In this document: positions 44,423-51,724 of the stretch, one piece after another
Numbering within the stretch: the stretch's first letter is position 1
Layout of the letters: each line of letters starts with the position of its first letter
Source: an uncultured Acidimicrobiales bacterium
Lineage (GTDB): Bacteria; Actinomycetota; Acidimicrobiia; Acidimicrobiales; SZUA-35
DNA length: 64,000 nucleotides
Direction: 5' to 3'
Assembly (NCBI GenBank): GCA_937922785.1
Contig: CALAJQ010000034.1
Span: forward strand, 1 to 64,000
The notes under the pieces: model-generated
Database searches by the model: none
What the model saw: only the letters and a program-made list of their open reading frames with translations
Told to the model about the DNA's origin: nothing
Program-made: the position numbers and the translations under genes

Positions 44423-45274
44423 TCAGAGCGATATCGGACGAGCATTTCGCGTGGCCTCGACCAGCTGGTCGAATCTCGAAAGCGCTATTTCGTTCAGAAC
44501 TTCAGAACGGTTCGGGGCCAATACAGCTTCTTTCCAGATGGCCCGACCAGCCATGAACCCAGATGCTCCGTTGTTGCTCGCTGCCTCGACCTGACCAATA
44601 AAGACCTCGAAAGATGCCCCCCAGCTGAGCACCGCCCATGGAACATCGGTGGCGCTGTCCAGCCTCTGACATGCCGCGTCCCAACGTTGTGGCGAAGCGC
44701 CGTCTGAGGGGAATGGCATCTTGATCACATCGGGACCGAGAGACCCGATGCGCTCGGCTGAGCGCACCACCACTTCCTCGCGGTCTTCGACGTTGGCAAC
44801 TTCGTATGGAACGGGTTCAACAAACAGAGGCAATCCGACTTCGGAACACTGAGCAACCACGGAACTAACAAGCCGGTCCTGATGGGCGGTCGCCTCGCCT
44901 CGATCTGGTCGGTACAAGATGAGGAGCTTGGCAGCAGTTGCGTTGGCCGCCGCTGCTTGGGCCGGTGTCCAGAACAGGTCGTTCACTAACACGTCAGGGT
45001 CGGCCAAATATCCTTGGGCTTCCAACGCGCAAAACGCCCCCACGCCGGCAGCAACCTTGCCTTGGTTCCAAATTTCGTTAATCGAATACTCGGGGTCCAG
45101 CATTACCCCTGACGGTCTAGAACCGAAACAATCTAAAACGTCCTGCTTGAACTGAGTTAGCACTTGGGGCCGAACCGAATCAGGATCAACGGCATCAAAC
45201 TCGACCCTGAGACTGTCTCGGTGGTCCAACGCCAGAACCGTAAGAACCCCTCGCTCATCCAATACTGTCGTCAT
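44423..45274 (-). CDS. LacD/Cgl0159-like class I aldolase of the inositol cluster
   Basis: This TIM-barrel protein begins VLTVLALDHRDSLRVEF. It has SGVMLDPEYSINEIW, AKLLILYRPDRGEA, LPLFVEPVPYE, GPDVIKMPFPSDGAS (Schiff-base Lys candidate) and VLSWGASFEVFIGQVEAAS-NNGASGFMAGRAIWKEAV, as in LacD/sulfofructose-phosphate aldolases and the Cgl0159 protein of corynebacterial iol clusters. The ATG at 45274 overlaps the iolB stop as ATGA. The context (iolC, iolB) suggests cleavage of 2-deoxy-5-keto-gluconate-6-phosphate into dihydroxyacetone phosphate and malonate semialdehyde; this is inference. Confidence 0.8.
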   Translation of the reverse strand: MTTVLDERGVLTVLALDHRDSLRVEFDAVDPDSVRPQVLTQFKQDVLDCFGSRPSGVMLDPEYSINEIWNQGKVAAGVGAFCALEAQGYLADPDVLVNDLFWTPAQAAAANATAAKLLILYRPDRGEATAHQDRLVSSVVAQCSEVGLPLFVEPVPYEVANVEDREEVVVRSAERIGSLGPDVIKMPFPSDGASPQRWDAACQRLDSATDVPWAVLSWGASFEVFIGQVEAASNNGASGFMAGRAIWKEAVLAPNRSEVLNEIALSRFDQLVEATRNARPISL

Positions 45275-46113
45275 GGCGAGACTATTGGGAGCTCCCACCC
45301 ATTAAGATCCCAGTTGTCTTCAATCCAGGTGTAGTCGCTGTGGAAACAAGGTGGCGTGGAACGCTCGGAGTCCACGGGCTCCCCAGCTAAGAAATTGAGG
45401 AAGAACATGTGTGATCCAGGAGCACCGACGCTGGAGTGATAACCCTTTGTGACGGTGACAGTCTCACCGTCTCGGGCACTAAAGATCTCTTCGAACTCTT
45501 CGTCATCTCGCCAGTTGCGATGCATGCAGAAGCCCTCGGCGGGGTCGGTCCGGAAATAGTAAGTCTCTTCGAAATAGGGAGACCCTTCACGTCCGTCATG
45601 ACAATGTGGCGGCCACCCGCTCCAGGTGCCGCGAGGCACATAGACCTCAAACAGCACAAGCCGTTCCGCCGGTAAGTCCGGGCCCAAAATGTGGACGACT
45701 TGGCGGCGGGCCGCGCCACCGCCTCTGATCTCGTTACGCATCTCGCTAGGTTCAATCAGCCGTATTGGGTACTTGCCCTCAGCTGGTGCTGAACCAAGAG
45801 CGCACTGACCGGATCCGGCCACAGCAATCTCGTGCCCAGGTGGAATATAGAGAACTTGTGGCATTTGGGTAAACACAGATTCTCGTGAAAGCTCGAACTC
45901 TTCGCCGCTGACGGTCACGTTGACGGTTCCCGCTAAAGGAATGATGGCGGTCTCACGATCGGAGTATTGAACCCGATGAGCTCCCCCATCTCCTGAAGAC
46001 GGGTTGTCCAGAACCATGAACGCTAGATAGGTCCAACCTGCGCTCTCTGGCGTAACTGACAGGGCGACGGGGCCGCCTTCTGACAAATCGGGTGCGTAAT
46101 GTCCTTGGGCCAT
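45271..46113 (-). CDS. iolB: 5-deoxy-glucuronate isomerase
   Basis: The 280-residue bicupin matches IolB: GWTYLAFMVLDNPSS, ETAIIPLAGTVNVTVSGEEFEL, RGTWSGWPPHCHDGREGSPYFEETYYFR (metal-binding His and Glu), DGETVTVTKGYHSSVGAPGSHMFFLNFLAG and the C-terminal FHSDYTWIEDNW. It converts 5-deoxy-glucuronate to 2-deoxy-5-keto-gluconate in myo-inositol breakdown. It follows iolC by 5 nt and overlaps the aldolase start, forming an operon. Confidence 0.93.
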   Translation of the reverse strand: MAQGHYAPDLSEGGPVALSVTPESAGWTYLAFMVLDNPSSGDGGAHRVQYSDRETAIIPLAGTVNVTVSGEEFELSRESVFTQMPQVLYIPPGHEIAVAGSGQCALGSAPAEGKYPIRLIEPSEMRNEIRGGGAARRQVVHILGPDLPAERLVLFEVYVPRGTWSGWPPHCHDGREGSPYFEETYYFRTDPAEGFCMHRNWRDDEEFEEIFSARDGETVTVTKGYHSSVGAPGSHMFFLNFLAGEPVDSERSTPPCFHSDYTWIEDNWDLNGWELPIVSP

Positions 46114-46118
46114 TGCTT

Positions 46119-47087
46119 CTAGACCTTTCGTTCCGGAACGATGCCAGTTTTCAGCATCTTCTCAATCTCTTCGACCGTTGGCATGTCATCAGAGCACAAC
46201 AGTCTTGCAGCCACAATTGCGCCGGCAGCGTTGGCAAAGGTCACCATTTCAGACGGGGTCCACCCACTTAGCAAACCGTGAGCAATCGCAGCACCGAATG
46301 CATCGCCGGCTCCGAGTCCACACACGACTTCTACCGGAGTTGGAGCCACGGTGCCCTTGTAGCCCTCGGCGTCAGCGACCAGCACTCCGTCGCCCCCCAT
46401 TTTCACTATGGCCAACTGGACGCCCTGATCAAGCATCCTCTCCGCTGCGGTCTCTGGGTCCTCGGTGCCAACTGCGATCCGGCACTCGTCCCGGTTACCA
46501 ATCGCCACGGTGCATTTGGAAACCATCGGGGCAATAGCGGCGGTCGCTTCGGCCTCAGAAGGCCAGAACATTGGTCGATAGTCGAGGTCAAGGACGGTGT
46601 GGGGAAGCCGGTCTCGATTATCCAAAACAACCCTAAGCGTCGAGCTGCTGGGCTGGAAGGCAAAGCGGGAGGCAGGAACCCAAAGGACGGGAACTTCAGT
46701 TACCAAGTCCATCGGGATGTCTTCTAACAGGAGATGCTCATCAGGGGCCGATGGTTGACGGTAGAACCAGATCTTTGGATCCTCAGGTGGGTCAAGCTCG
46801 GCAAAAACAACTGGAGTCGGCAGCGCGGGATGAGTGCTCACCCAACTGGAGTCGACGCCAAAACGGTCAAGGGCCGCCCGGACATAGCCGCCCATCGAGT
46901 CGCCGCCCACCTTGGTAACAAGCATCGCCGAATGGCCCAAACGAGCAACAGCCACGGCAACATTTGTTGCAGTGCCTCCTATCGCGCTTTGGAATGTAGA
47001 GACATCAGACAGTGGTACCCCAACCTGTTGGGGATACATGTCAACGCCGGTACGACCAATGGCCAATACGTCGGGAAGTTTCGCCAT
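46119..47087 (-). CDS. iolC: 5-dehydro-2-deoxygluconokinase
   Basis: This PfkB kinase opens with DVLAIGRTGVDMYPQQVGVPLSDVSTF, the characteristic IolC beginning. It continues GGTATNVAVAVARLGHSAMLVTKVGGD, AELDPPEDPKIWFYRQPSAPD and LDLDYRPMFWPS, and ends with the catalytic VCGLGAGDAFGAAIAHGLL. It phosphorylates 2-deoxy-5-keto-gluconate, the step after IolB. The ATG follows TAGGAT by 6 nt without a Shine-Dalgarno, so the operon mRNA may start at the start codon. No iolR-type regulator is nearby. Confidence 0.92.
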   Translation of the reverse strand: MAKLPDVLAIGRTGVDMYPQQVGVPLSDVSTFQSAIGGTATNVAVAVARLGHSAMLVTKVGGDSMGGYVRAALDRFGVDSSWVSTHPALPTPVVFAELDPPEDPKIWFYRQPSAPDEHLLLEDIPMDLVTEVPVLWVPASRFAFQPSSSTLRVVLDNRDRLPHTVLDLDYRPMFWPSEAEATAAIAPMVSKCTVAIGNRDECRIAVGTEDPETAAERMLDQGVQLAIVKMGGDGVLVADAEGYKGTVAPTPVEVVCGLGAGDAFGAAIAHGLLSGWTPSEMVTFANAAGAIVAARLLCSDDMPTVEEIEKMLKTGIVPERKV

Positions 47088-47093
47088 CTGAAG

Positions 47094-47099
47094 ATCCTA
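47094..47099 (-). promoter_or_regulatory. candidate -10 box of the iolC operon (TAGGAT)
   Basis: TAGGAT ends 6 nt before the iolC ATG at 47087. It lies in the 22-nt gap after the selenoprotein candidate's stop, so iolC probably has its own promoter. Confidence 0.5.
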
Positions 47100-47109
47100 G
47101 GACCGAGGT

Positions 47110-47646
47110 CTAGGAGTATTGCGCAGCTAGCTCCAGAACCTTGTCTTGATCGAACGCCCCACGCCAGCCAAGTAGCGGTTGGCCGGAAGGGTCTAACAAG
47201 ATGGCGTTCGGTTGACTGCGGATCTGGTAGAAGCTCCAGGTATCAAAGCTCGGGTCCCAGTACATTTCAACGCCATCGGTTCCGGTGCTAGTTAAGAACT
47301 GCTGGGCTTCCCCAAGTGAGTCCTGTGCCCCTAGGCCCACGACTCGAACTTTGTCACCGTGTTCTTGCACAAACTGTGCAACTTCAGGCGCTTCGCGCCT
47401 GCATGTGGGTCAATGAGGCGCCCAGAACCAAACCAAGATGGCTTGATCACCACCAGCTAGCTGGCTGCCGAAGTTTACTGTGGACCCTTCGTTGAGACTT
47501 ACAACATCAACTGAGGGGAAAGTCTCGCCGCCTGCTTCGCCACTAGGGGCCGAGGCAGCGGGTTCTTCGGTGGATCCGCAGGCGCCAGCAGCGAGCCCAA
47601 GGGCCATCACTACCGCGGCTGCGCGCGTTTTCATAGCTACAGACAC
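47110..47646 (-). CDS. candidate selenoprotein: TlpA/thioredoxin-like lipoprotein with in-frame TGA (UxxC)
   Basis: Read through one TGA (47410-47412), this frame encodes 178 residues. Residues 1-23 are a lipoprotein signal ending LAAGAC. Residues 45-178 form a TlpA-type thioredoxin domain: ILVWFWAPH-(TGA)-PTCRREAPEVAQFV, VVGLGAQDSLGEAQQFL and QPNAILLDPSGQPLLGWRG with the cis-Pro. The TGA falls exactly on the first Cys of CxxC and the frame is unbroken on both sides. A perfect 7-bp hairpin follows 8 nt later. The likely reading is selenocysteine at residue 79; a nonsense mutation is the alternative. A second possible start is the ATG at 47634. It is divergent from a molybdopterin oxidoreductase. 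Confidence 0.75.
47385..47401 (-). promoter_or_regulatory. SECIS-like hairpin just after the in-frame TGA
   Basis: On the minus strand CAGGCGC-GAA-GCGCCTG forms a perfect 7-bp stem with a 3-nt loop that begins with G. It starts 8 nt after the TGA, and the loop lies 15 nt after it. Bacterial SECIS elements sit in the coding region directly after UGA and have a G among the first loop bases. The spacing is at the short edge of the range I recall. Confidence 0.6.
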
Positions 47647-47648
47647 TC

Positions 47649-47670
47649 AACTATCAACCGATTGATAGTT
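47649..47670. promoter_or_regulatory. perfect 9-bp inverted repeat, candidate operator
   Basis: AACTATCAA and TTGATAGTT flank a 4-nt spacer. The dyad ends 3 nt upstream of the GTG start of the candidate selenoprotein, in the 129-nt region shared with the divergent oxidoreductase. The position overlaps the expected promoter, so a repressor site is likely. No regulator gene adjoins. Confidence 0.6.
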
Positions 47671-47775
47671 ACCGCTATTCCGCAACTTCGAGCCTTTTTG
47701 TGAACAAGCTATTAACGAACGAATACCTGAAGCGTTAGTGCTGTTCAGTTGAGTGGAAGAACTTGCTGAGGAAAC

Positions 47776-49434
47776 ATGACCACCGAACCCACCAAAAGCC
47801 AAAATAGCCACCAATCCGGCGCCCAAGAGCTAACTAGTGCGCCGCACCTCATTAGTGTGCCTCGCGCTGGCTTGAGTGGCGCACTCGCCGGAGCAGGAGC
47901 GTTGGCCGCCGGTGAGTTCATCGCCGCGTTCTGGCCCCCTCGGCCTGGCCCCGTTGTTGCAGTCGCTAACCGGGTCATCGAGTTTGCTCCGACCTGGTTC
48001 GTGAACTTCGGCAAGGATCTGTTCGGCCTTGCCGACAAGCCGGCCCTAGTTCTGGGAACCATCATCATTGCGTTGGTGATAGCCGCCGGCCTGGGAGTTG
48101 CAAGTCGGACTAACCGAATGATCGGCGTGGCCGGCATCGCGACTTTCGGATTCTTGGGCTTGTTGTCAATTGGTACCGACGCTCAAGCCGGGTGGATCTC
48201 GGCTTTCATCTTTTCTCCGATCTCAGCCGGAGCTGGAATTGGCCTGCTGCAGTGGCTGTTGAACAGCGCCGCCGTTCCTGCCCGCCGCGCTGACCTCGCC
48301 CAGCCTCAAACTAGCCAGCAGCAAGACCCCCGCAACCCCGCTGTCAACCGACGAGGCTTCCTTGGGGCCGCTGGAATCGCGGGTGCCGGCATCGCTGTTT
48401 CAGGTGTTGCGGGAAACTGGCTCCGGGGTCGGTCTGCAGCTGAGACCGCTCGATCGGCTGTTGTTCTAACTGGAACCAGCTCTGAGGCAGCTGTCCAAGA
48501 ACTGATCAACACCGCCAACGCACATCCGGTTGCTCAAACACCCGGGATCTCTCCTGCAGTTGTTGGAGGTGACGACTTCTATTTGATCGACACAGCCATC
48601 ATCAAACCTCAGGTCGATCCGGCCGATTGGTCGCTGACGATCGACGGCATGGTCGACAACCCATTGACCTTTAGCTACCAGGATCTGATTGATCGGGCCT
48701 CAGTGACAGCACCCGTAACGCTGAGCTGTGTCTCAAACGAAGTTGGCGGCGGGCTTGTAGGCAATGCTGTTTGGCAGGGCGTCCCCTTAACCGAACTGCT
48801 TGAAGAAGCTGGCGTTCAGCCCGGCGCGACCCAGCTCCGGAGCCAATCGGTTGACGGCTGGAACTGCGGTTTCCCAACCGAGCTTGCCTTCGACGGAAGG
48901 ACCGCCCTTGTAGCGGTAGCCATGAACGGCGAGCCGCTGCCGGTCAAACACGGTTTCCCCGTGCGGCTCGTGATCAGCGGGCTGTACGGCTACGTGAGCG
49001 CAACAAAGTGGCTTGAGTCAATAACGCTTACGACACTTGAAGATTTCGATGGTTACTGGATCAGCCGAGGCTGGAGCAAAGACGGACCTGTCAAAACCCA
49101 AAGCCGCATCGATACTCCACGTACCAGAACTTCAGGCCACTCGGCCTCTGAACCGCTTCCGATTGCTGGAGTGGCATGGGCGCCGGACACCGGAATTGAA
49201 ACCGTCGAAATCCAGATCGACGACGGCGACTGGGTCGAAGCCGAGCTAGGTGAGTCGATGGGAATCAACTCGTGGCGCCAATGGCTCTATGCATGGCCAG
49301 ATCCGTCACCGGGTGTTCACACAATTAGCGTGCGAGCAACCGACCAATCGGGCTACACCCAAACTCCTGAACGAAGGCCGGTAGCCCCAGACGGCGCAAC
49401 TGGTTGGCACACAGTCGAGATTCAGGTGGCCTAA
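47776..49434 (+). CDS. membrane-anchored molybdopterin-dependent oxidoreductase (sulfite oxidase family)
   Basis: Residues 30-165 hold several hydrophobic helices (for example LVLGTIIIALVIAAGLGVAS). A twin-arginine-like motif NRRGFLGAAGIAGAGIAVSG then begins at residue 191. Residues about 240-450 are the Moco domain: DDFYLIDTAIIKPQVDPADW, TLSCVSNEVGG with Cys318 as the molybdenum ligand, and VKHGFPVRLVISGLYGYVSATKWL. A C-terminal Mo-co dimerisation-like domain follows. It should oxidise or reduce a small substrate outside the membrane, with electrons passing to an unknown partner. GAGGAAAC precedes the ATG. Moco genes moaA, moaC and moeA lie 6-10 kb away. Confidence 0.9.
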   Translation: MTTEPTKSQNSHQSGAQELTSAPHLISVPRAGLSGALAGAGALAAGEFIAAFWPPRPGPVVAVANRVIEFAPTWFVNFGKDLFGLADKPALVLGTIIIALVIAAGLGVASRTNRMIGVAGIATFGFLGLLSIGTDAQAGWISAFIFSPISAGAGIGLLQWLLNSAAVPARRADLAQPQTSQQQDPRNPAVNRRGFLGAAGIAGAGIAVSGVAGNWLRGRSAAETARSAVVLTGTSSEAAVQELINTANAHPVAQTPGISPAVVGGDDFYLIDTAIIKPQVDPADWSLTIDGMVDNPLTFSYQDLIDRASVTAPVTLSCVSNEVGGGLVGNAVWQGVPLTELLEEAGVQPGATQLRSQSVDGWNCGFPTELAFDGRTALVAVAMNGEPLPVKHGFPVRLVISGLYGYVSATKWLESITLTTLEDFDGYWISRGWSKDGPVKTQSRIDTPRTRTSGHSASEPLPIAGVAWAPDTGIETVEIQIDDGDWVEAELGESMGINSWRQWLYAWPDPSPGVHTISVRATDQSGYTQTPERRPVAPDGATGWHTVEIQVA

Positions 49435-49463
49435 CCCCAGTCTTGGTTGCTGGTCAGTATTTA

Positions 49464-49497
49464 TTGCCTGGTCTATTGCCTGGTCTATTGCCTGGTG
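49464..49497 (+). repeat. 12-bp tandem repeat upstream of the matrixin-like gene
   Basis: TTGCCTGGTCTA occurs twice (49464-49475 and 49476-49487), followed by the partial copy TTGCCTGGTG. It lies in the 131-nt gap between the oxidoreductase stop and the protease start, a likely slippage array. Confidence 0.85.
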
Positions 49498-49565
49498 ACA
49501 GCGTCTGGGCTGAAAATCTGCGTGATCCGTGCAAAGCTGGTTTCCAGCCACAACGGGAGAGACGG

Positions 49566-50387
49566 ATGAAGTCGGACCGCTATCAGCTTGCCATGCTCGA
49601 AGAAAACGCCACTGCACGCCAGCTGGATGAGTGCAACGAGCACTACCTGCACCAGTATGACCTGGACGGCAATACCTTTGTCTGCAAAACAGACTCCCGC
49701 GGCCGAGCTGAGCCGATGGCGGGGTCGCCGGTGGACCTAGTGCTAGATGCCAGCGACGGGTTCATCCCGCTGTGGGATCGCAACGTCACCTTGCGCTGGA
49801 GATTCCAAGAGCAATCGATGGCAGTCTTTGTGGATCCTGAGGCAGCCAAACGCTATCTGCGTGACCTAATCGGTCAAGCGTTGTTGTTGTGGACTGAACC
49901 GGCAATGCCAGTTCGGTTCAAGGAAGCTCAGGACGCTTGGGACTTCGAAGTTGCGGTGAACGCAACAACCGATTGTGACTTCCGGGGCTGCACCTTGGCA
50001 TCGGCCTTCTTTCCCGACGGCGGCCGCCACGAACTACGGATCTTTCCCACCATGTTCGAACAGTCGCCAACAGAACAGCTCGAAACGATGGCTCATGAGA
50101 TCGGGCACATCTTTGGGCTGCGACATTTCTTTGCCCAAATCTCAGAGACTCAATGGCCGTCTGAAGTGTTTGGCAGCCATCGCAAATTCTCGATCATGAA
50201 CTACGGCGTCGACTCAATGATGACCGCTGAAGATCGGACCGATCTCGCTAATCTCTACCAGCTTGCCTGGCGGGGATCTTTGCGAAGCATCAACGGAACA
50301 CCAATCAAGTTGGTTCGCCCTTTTAGCGATGGACGGGTTGCGCCGAGTACTGACCCTGCCTGTGACCCATCGGTAGTTGCCTGTTAA
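49566..50387 (+). CDS. matrixin-like zinc metalloprotease
   Basis: The 273-residue protein carries the metzincin zinc site MAHEIGHIFGLRHFF (HExxHxxGxxH) and a Met-turn SIMNYGVDSMM. Before it, NVTLRWRF, DLIGQALLLWTEPAMPVRFKE and LASAFFPDGGRHELRIFP follow the matrixin strand order. No signal peptide or propeptide Cys switch is seen; the ATG at 49566 has GGGAGAG upstream, and an earlier in-frame start at 49404 would cross a tandem repeat. Secretion is therefore unclear. It overlaps the convergent M23 peptidase gene by 4 nt. Confidence 0.82.
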   Translation: MKSDRYQLAMLEENATARQLDECNEHYLHQYDLDGNTFVCKTDSRGRAEPMAGSPVDLVLDASDGFIPLWDRNVTLRWRFQEQSMAVFVDPEAAKRYLRDLIGQALLLWTEPAMPVRFKEAQDAWDFEVAVNATTDCDFRGCTLASAFFPDGGRHELRIFPTMFEQSPTEQLETMAHEIGHIFGLRHFFAQISETQWPSEVFGSHRKFSIMNYGVDSMMTAEDRTDLANLYQLAWRGSLRSINGTPIKLVRPFSDGRVAPSTDPACDPSVVAC

Positions 50388-51580
50388 GGCAGGTACGGCA
50401 TTGGGTCGACGGGGTTGCCATTGACCCGAACCTCAAAGTGCAAGTGAGGCGAGGTCGACGTGCCAGTTGAACCGATGTAGCCAATAACGTCTCCGCGGGC
50501 GACAAAGTCACCAAGGCTTGATTCGTAGGAACTCATGTGAGCATAAAGAGTTGTGATGCCGTCGCCATGATCGACCAGGACTGTGTGGCCGTAGCCACCA
50601 CGACGCTTGGCCCAGATGACCTCGCCACCTTTGGCTGCATAGATCGGGTCGCCCGTACTGCCACCGATGTCCAAGCCCGTGTGGAGGCGCCTTGTTTTGT
50701 AGATCGGGTGAATTCGATATCCGTACCCGCTACCAACACGACCGTTGTAGGGCCACTGAAATCCCTGGACTGAGGGGTCCGACGGATCTGGCGGTGGCCG
50801 GTCTGGATCGTTGTTGTCAGGATCGTTCTCTTGCAGGAATCGAGTGATGTCATCGACCGCATCGGTGAGGGTGCCAACTCGAGCTTCCCAATCTGCGACA
50901 CGGCGGTCCATCTCGGCCTGAAGCACGGCCTGGGTGCTTCGCTCGGCTGCCAAGCTCTTGAGAGACTCGCTTAGCTCTGACTCCAGAGCCAAGCTCTCTG
51001 CATTAGCGGCGTCCAAGGTTGCCTTGGCGATCGAGTGATCTTCTTCAATAGCTCGCAATTGGTCCAGAACTTCGGTTGGAGCCGTGTTGGACTCTTTCAA
51101 CATGAAGTCTTGACGTACCGCTTCGTTAATGTCGCCAACATCGAAGATGATGCCTTCTCGTGCGGCAGCTTCCAAGAAACCAGCTACCGCAAGGTCTGTG
51201 ACCTGAGACAACAGTTGTTCAGACTGGTCTCGAGTTTCTTCTAAGGCAATCGTGGCCTCTTCAGCTTGAGCTAAGGCGGTGCCCAGTTGCAACCGGGTGC
51301 TCTCTAGTTGTGCTGACTTCTCTGCAACCTCAGCGTCGATTGCGGCCAGCGCAGTGGCGAGATCCTGGCTTTCGAGCTTCGCAAAGCTGAGTTCTTTTGC
51401 GGCAGCAATCTGCTGGCGCCGGAGTCTCTCTCGCTCTACCTTCTTGGCTTCGATCTCGGCCGAGTTGTCCGCTTCGGCGGTGTCGGTGGACTCTTCGTCG
51501 TTCGATGTTTGAGCGAGGGCGGGAGCTGAAAGAAGAGCTATGACGATTGTCGCTAGTAACGCTCTAGTCAGTCGGCCCAT
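50384..51580 (-). CDS. M23 peptidase with coiled coil (EnvC/NlpD-type)
   Basis: A signal peptide (LLATIVIALLSAPALAQT) is followed by about 200 residues of Glu/Ala/Leu-rich coiled coil, a Pro/Asp linker (DPDRPPPDPSDPS) and a LytM/M23 domain: RLHTGLDIGGSTGDPIYAAKGG (HxxxD zinc ligands), GYGHTVLVDHGDGITTLYAHMS (His ligand) and SPHLHFEVRVNG. All zinc ligands are present, so it should cut peptidoglycan peptides or activate an amidase during cell division. A 143-nt region before the start holds only the promoters of this and the divergent gene. Confidence 0.93.
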   Translation of the reverse strand: MGRLTRALLATIVIALLSAPALAQTSNDEESTDTAEADNSAEIEAKKVERERLRRQQIAAAKELSFAKLESQDLATALAAIDAEVAEKSAQLESTRLQLGTALAQAEEATIALEETRDQSEQLLSQVTDLAVAGFLEAAAREGIIFDVGDINEAVRQDFMLKESNTAPTEVLDQLRAIEEDHSIAKATLDAANAESLALESELSESLKSLAAERSTQAVLQAEMDRRVADWEARVGTLTDAVDDITRFLQENDPDNNDPDRPPPDPSDPSVQGFQWPYNGRVGSGYGYRIHPIYKTRRLHTGLDIGGSTGDPIYAAKGGEVIWAKRRGGYGHTVLVDHGDGITTLYAHMSSYESSLGDFVARGDVIGYIGSTGTSTSPHLHFEVRVNGNPVDPMPYLP

Positions 51581-51712
51581 TACTTGCGATTACTCCACAT
51601 CTCAATAGAGGCTGCCTTTTTCTGACTGCCTCTAAACGCTGTCTTTAAGTTATTTCGGCGCGGCATGGAAGAAAACCTCCACTACCCACCGGCGACCATA
51701 CTAACGCAACGC

Positions 51713-51718
51713 TAGGGT
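51713..51718 (+). promoter_or_regulatory. candidate -10 box of the phosphoribosyltransferase gene (TAGGGT)
   Basis: TAGGGT ends 6 nt before the ATG at 51725. No Shine-Dalgarno lies between, so the transcript may be leaderless. Confidence 0.5.
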
Positions 51719-51724
51719 CGGTCC

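Noticed and set aside
47110..47370. Separate gene starting at GTG 47370
   Set aside because: It is the continuation, in the same frame, of the thioredoxin domain interrupted by the TGA. It has no signal peptide or ribosome binding site of its own.
51581..51724. Possible riboswitch before the M23 peptidase gene
   Set aside because: Some actinobacterial cell-wall hydrolases have a c-di-AMP riboswitch, but its conserved motifs are not visible; the GAGGC/GCCTC pairing is weak.
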